Origin: Lewinellaceae bacterium
GTDB lineage: Bacteria; Bacteroidota; Bacteroidia; Chitinophagales; Saprospiraceae
DNA: 7,546 bases
Reading direction: 5' to 3'
Assembly: GCA_020636215.1 (NCBI GenBank)
Contig: JACJYG010000026.1
Span: 1-7,546 of the forward strand
In this document: in pieces, positions 1 through 4,080 of the stretch
How positions within the stretch are numbered: the first letter of the stretch is position 1
How the letters are laid out: every line of letters begins with the position of its first letter
Notes under the pieces: generated by a model
Databases searched by the model: none
The model's input: only the letters and a program-made list of their open reading frames with translations
What the model was told of the DNA's origin: nothing
Position numbers and translations under genes: made by a program

Positions 1-3
1 TAG

Positions 4-118
4 CCTGGAGAGTTTCGGGAAGAAAGGATTGAGGTGGCCCGCCCGGTTGAATGGCGGATTGGGAAAGGGAGGTTACCTGGATTGAAACGTGGAAATGTAT
101 AGAAATGCGTAGAGTTGC
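4..118 (+). repeat. Dispersed degenerate repeat, copy A
   Basis: This stretch aligns collinearly with 2612-2745. Both begin with a CCTGGAGAGTTTC-like block (CCTTGGGGAGTTTC in the other copy), contain a similar CGGnTTGGGAA block, and then share ACCTGGAnTGAAACGnGGAAAT. The two anchor blocks are 71 bases apart here and 68 bases apart in copy B. After the anchor, GAAA-type words recur at about 10-base spacing: GAAAC at 84, GAAAT at 92 and 102, and a decayed GAGTT at 112. Stop codons break every long reading across it, so it is treated as non-coding. The copy lies about 60 bases before the start of the broken lipoprotein gene, in the same orientation as copy B relative to its downstream gene. The repeat is seen directly; calling it a genome-wide family is inference. 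Confidence 0.6.
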
Positions 119-177
119 CGCAGTATGAGGTATAGGCGGAGGAATTACACGTTCACAAAAACGCAAAACCAATTAGC

Positions 178-1231
178 ATGAAATTTACCACTATTTTTTT
201 TCACCTCGCCCTTTTTCTGTTAATGGCTTCCTGCCAGGCAGAAGAGGAGCTTGTATTGCAGGAAGGAGAGATACACGGCGCCATTCACGAGGCCAATATC
301 GGAAGGGCTACTTTCATGGGGGAGGCGATACCTATGGAAGAGTATGCCGAAAAGGATTTTTTAACCTCTTTTGGGCTGCGAGACAATGTCGACTTTAGTA
401 TCCGGATTTTTCTGGGTAAGACCCTCACCTATTACCTGCACGAACTGGCGCCGGATTTATCCGTAAACCAGCTGTGCAAAAAGGGAAATTACCAGTTTTC
501 TTTTTATGTCGACGACAAACTAATTTATCAGGAAAACCTCGATCCAGGGGCGGGTTCCTGTTGGTATAAAAATGAGATGACCGTTTTCAGGGTTCCGTTG
601 CTCAGCACTACGGAAGAAGATTCCTGGGGGCGTTTTTTGTGGATGAGGTTTATGAAAAAAGGGGGAGGAGAAGAGGCGCTGGCCGAGGGCAGCCATCGTC
701 TCAAAATCGAGATTCGGCCGTATATAGAAACCCGATATTTTGAATCAAACCGTTCCGGGGGGGCTGGAGGAATACACGCGAAAAAAACTATTTGAGCCCC
801 TGGGTATAGAAAATTATGAGTGGCAATATACTCCGCAAAAAGTACCCAACACTGCCGGCGGCTTGCAAATGAGCGCCCTGGATTTGGCAAAATACGGCCA
901 GTTGTACAAAAATGGCGGAACCTGGGACGGTCAGCAACTCATCCCCAAAGCATGGGTGGAATCGAGCCTGAGCCGGCAAATCGCGCTGCCGGCAGAAATA
1001 GGCGGGCATTACGGCTACCTGTTTTGGAATAAGCAATATACTGTAGATGGCAAATCCTGCGAGGTTTCTTATTCCAGCGGGAACGGCGGCAACAAAATTT
1101 TCATTTTTAAAGATTTGCCATTGGTGGTGGTTATTACGGCTAAAGCCTACAACCAGCCTTATGCGCATGTGCAGGTGGATAAGATGATGGAGGGCTTTTT
1201 GCTGCCGGCTTTAGGGAACGGCGAAAAATAA
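178..1231 (+). pseudogene. Broken lipoprotein / serine hydrolase (beta-lactamase family) gene with internal deletion
   Basis: The 5' part (178-795) starts with a lipoprotein signal peptide: KF, a hydrophobic stretch, then the lipobox MASC with Cys19 as the lipidated residue. About 160 residues of an N-terminal domain that I do not recognise follow, ending near GSHRLKIEIRPYIET. From about 737 the homology continues in another frame (+1) with ILNQTVPGGLEEYTRKK, then AGGLQMSALDLAKYGQLY and GNGGNKIFIF. These are the usual C-terminal blocks of serine beta-lactamase / PBP-type hydrolases, and the frame stops at 1229-1231. The section that should hold the catalytic SxxK and YxN motifs is absent, and the upstream frame stops at 793-795. 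An out-of-frame internal deletion with its junction near 730-737 explains this better than two genes. The intact ancestor was presumably an outer-membrane or periplasmic lipoprotein hydrolase. The 5' half could still be translated as a 205-residue lipoprotein with a junk tail, but the 3' half has no plausible start of its own (TTG at 740 at best). Confidence 0.75.
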
Positions 1232-1250
1232 CTTCCCCATTTCGAAGCCG

Positions 1251-1283
1251 AGACTTGACAAGTTTTCGAAACTTGTCAAGTCT
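1251..1283. terminator. Perfect hairpin between convergent genes, probable bidirectional terminator
   Basis: The arms AGACTTGACAAGTTT (1251-1265) and AAACTTGTCAAGTCT (1269-1283) are perfect 15-base reverse complements around a TCG loop. The hairpin lies 20 bases after the hydrolase remnant and 3 bases beyond the stop codon of the nuclease gene on the opposite strand, so it can serve both. The plus-strand side is followed by AATTTATTTT, a poor but T-rich tail; there is no T-tract on the minus side. It is therefore a terminator by position and stem strength rather than a textbook one. A dispersed palindromic repeat or the end of an inserted segment are alternatives. Confidence 0.6.
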
Positions 1284-1286
1284 AAT

Positions 1287-2270
1287 TTATTTTCTATCCC
1301 ACAATTTTTCTCCAGTTTCTTTATCTATTGAGAACATTGTCTGCATAAACACATAGTTAACTCCTGCAATTTTCTTTATCTCAGAAGCTGCAATTGGATT
1401 GTCTAATATCCTGAATTTATTTAGCTTCATAGAATATTCTTCGTTTGGATGTTCTGGGTTGTCTCTATATGCTTTTTTTATCAATTCACCCGTAGCAATA
1501 CCTTTTGCAATTATTCCTGTTCCTGACCTGTATAAAAAAACCTTGTCTCCTTTTTTCAATTGTTCAATTTTGAATTTCCAGGGTTCAAAAAATGCTGCTG
1601 CTTTTTGATCGTTCAACATATCATTATCGTCAATATCTCCGTCTTTGCTGTTGGTATTGAGAATATAATACCCTTCGTCTATGTCCTCGTATGGGTTCGG
1701 ATTCTTGCGGTATGTTTCGAATTCAAGTAAAGTTTGGTTCTCTAATTCGTAAAGCTTATAAATCCAACTTGATATTTTTACTCCCTGACCTGCCCAGTAT
1801 TCAATCGCAGCTCTTGTTTTAAAATCTAGTCCGTTTGTAATTAGCACGAACTGTTGTTTTTGATTTACATCGGCTTCCTTTACCTCGGTATTGAATTTCC
1901 TGTTTATTGCTCCTAATAAACTTTTCTCGTTTGGAAAAAATTTCAAAAACAAATCATTCAAGTCGCCATAACTATATTGTCCAAAAATTTGCCCGTATCT
2001 CATCACTTGCAGAAGGTTGGCATCTTGAGATTCCCATGCTTTCAATTCGAAAATGAACAAATCTCCATTCCTATCTATTGCCATTAAATCTGGCTCTTCT
2101 TGCCACCTTCTTGATTGCATTATCAAAAGCAATTCATCTTCTGGCAATAGAACATCAAGATTTTCATACATCAATCGTTGAAAGTCTTCTTCTTTCCACC
2201 CTATTTCGAATAAACGAAGCCCTTTTCTCCGGCTTATCTCATACTTGGCTTTGTTTAGATTAAATATCAT
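1287..2270 (-). CDS. PD-(D/E)XK nuclease fused to an EVE/PUA-like domain (putative modification-dependent restriction protein)
   Basis: This encodes 327 residues with no signal peptide or membrane segment, so it should be cytosolic. Residues about 25-110 look like a PD-(D/E)XK nuclease core. An acidic helix (KEEDFQRLMYENLDVLLPE) is followed by P60-D61 in EPDLMAID, then E75-L76-K77 in FIFELKAW, then Q88VMRY92, which fits the QxxxY helix of RecB-like nucleases. All expected active-site residues appear intact. Residues about 199-327 (GYYILNTN, then WKFKIEQLKKGDKVFLYRSG, then GIIAKGIATGE) resemble EVE/PUA-superfamily domains, which bind modified bases. The start at 2270 is chosen because it follows an A-rich leader (AAAAAAAGAAAAA), whereas the 23 in-frame codons upstream run into a GC-rich structured block. 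Base composition is strikingly AT-rich (roughly 30% GC by hand count over 1321-1380, against 50-60% in the permease), which suggests recent transfer. Family knowledge suggests cleavage of modified DNA, but no target is visible. The nuclease call is fairly secure, the reader domain less so. Confidence 0.75.
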   Translation of the reverse strand: MIFNLNKAKYEISRRKGLRLFEIGWKEEDFQRLMYENLDVLLPEDELLLIMQSRRWQEEPDLMAIDRNGDLFIFELKAWESQDANLLQVMRYGQIFGQYSYGDLNDLFLKFFPNEKSLLGAINRKFNTEVKEADVNQKQQFVLITNGLDFKTRAAIEYWAGQGVKISSWIYKLYELENQTLLEFETYRKNPNPYEDIDEGYYILNTNSKDGDIDDNDMLNDQKAAAFFEPWKFKIEQLKKGDKVFLYRSGTGIIAKGIATGELIKKAYRDNPEHPNEEYSMKLNKFRILDNPIAASEIKKIAGVNYVFMQTMFSIDKETGEKLWDRK

Positions 2271-2287
2271 TTTTTCTTTTTTTAATT

Positions 2288-2400
2288 GGTTATAGTGGGC
2301 GTGTCTCGGCGTAGCCCGAAGCGACGACTTGCGCGGCAACGGTTGGACCGGTGACGAAGCCGGCTTTTGCTGGCTATAAGCGCTGCGCGGTGTTAGGCAT
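2288..2400. other. GC-rich structured block upstream of the nuclease gene, cassette-junction-like
   Basis: An abrupt GC-rich segment sits between two AT-rich stretches. On the minus strand it begins with GCCTAAC (2392-2398), whose TAA is the stop of the 31-codon ORF, and it ends 18 bases before the nuclease start. TTATAG at 2290-2295 and CTATAA at 2374-2379 are inverted partners, and there are internal short stems such as GCCGGC/GCTGGC around TTTT (2359-2374), CCGG/CCGG and GCG-CTG-CGC. Placing a structured block directly between the stop of one ORF and the leader of the next is the layout of mobile gene cassettes. However, the ends do not match the integron attC core pair, because the far end reads ACTATAAC rather than GTTRRRY. 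A recombination site or a MITE remnant is inferred, not shown. Confidence 0.4.
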
Positions 2401-2488
2401 CATTTGTTTCATATTCATTCAACTTTTCCTTCACTAATTCACCATACTTGAACTTGTGTATATCAACCAATTTCATTGACATTTTCAT
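2393..2488 (-). CDS. Short 31-codon ORF, possible gene tail or small protein
   Basis: The minus-strand ORF runs from ATG at 2488 to TAA at 2393 and encodes a short charged peptide beginning MKMSMKLVDIHKFKYGEL and ending in NDA. A GGAGTAGGGGATT stretch directly precedes the ATG and could act as a ribosome site, but it is unclear whether the match is meaningful in this phylum. The composition is AT-rich like the nuclease gene, and the ORF is in the same orientation about 120 bases upstream of it. Its stop codon is embedded in GCCTAAC at the edge of the structured block. It may be the surviving 3' end of a cassette gene cut off at about 2490, where base composition changes, or a genuine small protein. 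No family is recognised. Confidence 0.3.
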   Translation of the reverse strand: MKMSMKLVDIHKFKYGELVKEKLNEYETNDA

Positions 2489-2611
2489 AATCCCCTACTC
2501 CATCCTATGCGCCGCCAACAACCTGAAAACACTCCCCACAGACATAGTCTATTAAGTCAGAGCGCAGTAGAAAACTGCACCCTAACGAGACAACATTGTA
2601 TACGGAAAATG
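2489..2611. other. Intergenic stretch without recognisable gene
   Basis: Composition changes here from AT-rich to mixed. A plus-strand ORF of 56 codons (2506-2676) runs through this stretch into repeat copy B. It has no ribosome site and no family resemblance, so it is not called. No strong hairpin or promoter is seen. The segment simply separates the AT-rich island from the repeat. Confidence 0.4.
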
Positions 2612-2745
2612 CCTTGGGGAGTTTCAGCAGAAAAGATTAAAGTACGGAAAAGTTTGTCGGCTTGGGAAGAGGCGTAAGTACCTGGACTGAAACGCGGAAA
2701 TACCTAGAAATGCTTGGAAATACGTGGAAATGGGCGAAATGCCCA
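2612..2745 (+). repeat. Dispersed degenerate repeat, copy B, with 10-base GAAAT periodicity
   Basis: This is the collinear partner of 4-118. The anchor TGAAACGCGGAAAT is followed by five GAAAT words at 2697, 2707, 2717, 2727 and 2736, that is steps of 10, 10, 10 and 9 bases, close to one DNA helical turn. The last word is the loop of a short hairpin, TGGGC-GAAAT-GCCCA (2731-2745). Both copies precede a plus-strand gene, so a regulatory or bent-DNA role is possible, but a decayed mobile-element end would look the same. The minus-strand reading through this copy (from about 2852) is an accidental open frame. Confidence 0.6.
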
Positions 2746-2776
2746 AACACAACATTGCTTATGCAAAAGAAAAGTT

Positions 2777-2808
2777 TTTGACAAAAAATACGATTTAAAC
2801 TAATTTTA
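2777..2808 (+). promoter_or_regulatory. Bacteroidota-type promoter candidate
   Basis: TTTG at 2777-2780 is separated by 20 bases from TAATTTTA at 2801-2808, which matches the TAnnTTTG minus-7 pattern of this phylum except for the last base. The surrounding sequence is AT-rich. It would start transcription about 60 bases before the ATG at 2873. TTGACA at 2778-2783 also gives it a sigma-70-like minus-35 element. This is a motif match only. Confidence 0.4.
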
Positions 2809-2872
2809 CCATTGCTTATTTGTTTTTTTTGACAATAACCGTTACATTGCATCGGATTAAAACTTAATCCTA

Positions 2873-3298
2873 ATGCTCAATATTATACAACCTCCTCCAA
2901 AAAAAGCCGCCCTCCGGGAAACAAAGAAGACAACTGATATGATAACCATAAAAGTAAGGACCGTTGACGCTGGCGTTTATTGCCTGCAGCTGCATTACCT
3001 CATCGAACACTTTGTCGCCGGCAAAAAGGAAGAGGAAATCGACTGGTGCCTGGTGAATACCCTCAACAACCTTTTCCGGAAGTTTGATGCCATCAGCGAT
3101 ATCGTCGACGATGTCCTCCCGGTCGAATTGACTTCGGAAGAGGCAAGGATATTGTACTTTACGCTGACCCAGAAAAAATATGCCGTTACCCTGGAATCTA
3201 TCCCGGAAGCCATGGAAGGCGGTTTGTACGAAGCCTTCAACCTCATCAAAGATAAAATGATCTTCCAATTAGAGGCCAAGCTGAAGCCGGTGGCCTGA
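2873..3298 (+). CDS. Small protein of unknown function
   Basis: This encodes 141 residues from the first ATG. An equally plausible start is the internal ATG at 2939, giving 119 residues beginning MITIKVRTVDAGVYCLQL; the first 22 residues (PPPKKAAL..., KKTTD) look like untranslated leader. I do not recognise a family. The protein is mostly helical and acidic in the middle (KKEEEIDWCLVNTLNNLFRKFDAISDIVDDVLP), ends with a charged helix (LIKDKMIFQLEAKLKPVA), and has no signal peptide, membrane segment or metal-binding pattern, so a cytosolic location is expected. It has its own promoter candidate about 65 bases upstream and is followed by 780 bases of repeats, so it appears monocistronic. Codon use matches the GC-richer resident genes rather than the AT-rich nuclease gene. 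That the frame is coding is likely; its function is unknown. Confidence 0.7.
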   Translation: MLNIIQPPPKKAALRETKKTTDMITIKVRTVDAGVYCLQLHYLIEHFVAGKKEEEIDWCLVNTLNNLFRKFDAISDIVDDVLPVELTSEEARILYFTLTQKKYAVTLESIPEAMEGGLYEAFNLIKDKMIFQLEAKLKPVA

Positions 3299-3450
3299 TT
3301 TTTTTGAAAGAATATACCAGCTTTTACGGGGGGGCAACCACCGGGTTACAGCGCTTCGCTCCGCAGTGCCCTGCGTCAATCCCGTAGGGATTTTAGCCCT
3401 TTGCCAGGGCTGTGAGGCCCTGGTTATAATGGGGGAGTTCCCAGAGCTCT

Positions 3451-3483
3451 GTAAAGCCTGCCCCGTACACGGAGTGTCGGGGA
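3451..3483. repeat. 33-base direct repeat, copy 1
   Basis: This matches 3831-3863 at 29 of 33 positions. It begins GTAAAGCCTGCCCCGTAC. It contains a stem CCCCG(T)ACAC / GTGTCGGGG (3461-3482) with one bulged base. The stem is kept in the second copy through paired changes (GTAC-CCG / GGGTCGGGG), which suggests that the structure is what is conserved. Confidence 0.6.
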
Positions 3484-3496
3484 GCGATAGCCCCCA

Positions 3497-3540
3497 AGGC
3501 CGGCGGGACAATCCCGCTGGGTTGGAACCCGCCTCGGCCT
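3497..3540. repeat. Three-way-junction-like nested palindromes
   Basis: An outer stem AGGCCG (3497-3502) / CGGCCT (3535-3540) encloses two adjacent hairpins: GCGGGA-CAA-TCCCGC (3503-3517) and GGGTT-GG-AACCC (3519-3530). Together they would fold into a compact three-way junction on either strand. The structure lies inside the 264-bp element and may be its core. It is not a tRNA: there is no anticodon-arm geometry and no T-loop. Confidence 0.5.
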
Positions 3541-3830
3541 TTCTTGGCGCAAAACCTGTCGTCCTTACAGGACTCCCTTACTGCCGGGCTCTAAAACCAG
3601 GGCCTGTGGCCCTGGCAAAGAACTGAAATCCCTACGGGATTGCGGCAGCCCCCCCATTGTCCACATCCGAACAAACATTGTCCGATAACGAACACCACAA
3701 AACGAAGACTGAATGGTAAAATGTTGATTATCAACGCCCTTCTCCCTGGCACGAATCTTGGCGCTATCCGGGAAGGGACAAGCCGTTTTTGGCTGTCCGT
3801 CCAGGGTTGGACGAAGATTGCCGGGGCTTT

Positions 3831-3863
3831 GTACAGCCTGCCCCGTACCCGAAGGGTCGGGGA
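3831..3863. repeat. 33-base direct repeat, copy 2
   Basis: This is the partner of 3451-3483, beginning GTACAGCCTGCCCCGTAC. Its stem pairs CCCCG and ACCC with GGGT and CGGGG, so three of the four differences from copy 1 preserve or relocate pairing. It lies outside the 264-bp element, showing that the word is independently dispersed. Confidence 0.6.
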
Positions 3864-3965
3864 TGTACGGGCCAGTAGGAACCTGGGGTTGTGTAAGATG
3901 TATGAGGCCAGCGGTAGTCCTGGGCTGTGTACAAAGCTTCACCAGTTGTCCAACGTCAGCTGCGG

Positions 3966-4067
3966 GCAGGGACAAGCCGTTTTTCCCCTTGGCATCTGCG
4001 CCGGCCAGGAAAAACGGGTTGTCCCTGCAAAAAATGCCCGCCGGCCGGAAAAACGGGTTGCCCCTGC
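3966..4067. repeat. Strong hairpin plus tandem inverted copies just upstream of the permease gene
   Basis: CAGGGACAAGCCGTTTTT (3967-3984) pairs with AAAAACGGGTTGTCCCTG (4010-4027) at 17 of 18 positions. A second right arm, AAAAACGGGTTGCCCC (4049-4064), follows about 39 bases later, inside a tandem duplication of the GCCGGCC...CTGCAAAA unit (4000-4031 and 4039-4070). A further left-arm copy lies at 3775-3790. Alternative pairings between one left arm and two right arms are therefore possible. The last arm ends about 14 bases before the permease ATG, so the structure should lie in the permease leader RNA or act as a terminator or attenuator before it. Confidence 0.6.
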
Positions 4068-4080
4068 AAAACTTCAACGT

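Larger units (their letters stand above)
3378..3641. mobile_element. 264-bp palindromic element bounded by 45-46 bp inverted repeats
   Basis: The left arm 3378-3423 and right arm 3597-3641 are reverse complements at about 39 of 46 aligned positions, by hand alignment. The outermost 16 bases and an inner GCCCTGGCAAAG block are identical. Each arm folds on itself: AATCCC-GTA-GGGATT (3378-3392) and its inverse at 3627-3641; CCAGGG/CCCTGG (3404-3423); and a perfect 8-bp CCAGGGCC-TGT-GGCCCTGG (3597-3615). It encodes no transposase, so it fits a MITE-like or other non-autonomous element, or a large structured RNA. No target-site duplication is obvious outside the arms. Confidence 0.55.
3299..4080. 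repeat. Repeat-rich intergenic region of about 780 bases
   Basis: No credible gene is present. Open frames on both strands cross it but show no family resemblance and follow the palindromes. The region holds at least nine short perfect or near-perfect stem-loops, a long inverted repeat pair, a 33-base direct repeat pair, and four copies of a GGGACAAGCCGTTTTT-type word in both orientations. Examples of single stems are CGTCCA/TGGACG (3798-3813), GCTTTGTACA (3826-3835) with TGTACAAAGC (3928-3937), and CCTGT/ACAGG (3555-3571). It looks like a landing area for small non-autonomous palindromic elements. The long open frame leading into the permease (3640-4080) is read through these repeats and is not coding. 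Confidence 0.75.

Noticed and set aside
740..1231. Separate hydrolase gene starting at TTG 740
   Set aside because: It lacks the catalytic N-terminal half, has no leader, and joins exactly where the upstream domain stops matching. It is part of one broken gene.
2271..2339. 23-residue N-terminal extension of the nuclease
   Set aside because: It is translated from the structured GC-rich block; the ATG at 2270 follows an A-rich leader.
2288..2400. Integron attC site
   Set aside because: GCCTAAC fits one core, but the opposite end reads ACTATAAC rather than GTTRRRY, and only a 6-base inverted pair links the ends. No integrase is in the window.
2506..2676. 56-codon plus-strand ORF
   Set aside because: No ribosome site and no family resemblance; half of it lies in the repeat, and copy A does not preserve its start.
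2637..2852. 71-residue minus-strand protein across repeat copy B
   Set aside because: It is an accidental frame over the GAAAT repeat, the promoter candidate and a T-rich stretch; copy A does not keep the frame.
3497..3540. tRNA-like gene
   Set aside because: It folds with three stems but is far too short, and lacks an anticodon arm, a T-loop and a CCA-end arrangement.
3640..4080. 147-residue N-terminal extension of the permease
   Set aside because: The frame runs through inverted and tandem repeats, and the family N-terminus (MLHNYLKIALRNIWKNK) begins at 4081.
3299..4080. CRISPR array
   Set aside because: Repeats are few, of several types, in both orientations and not evenly spaced; no cas gene is present.
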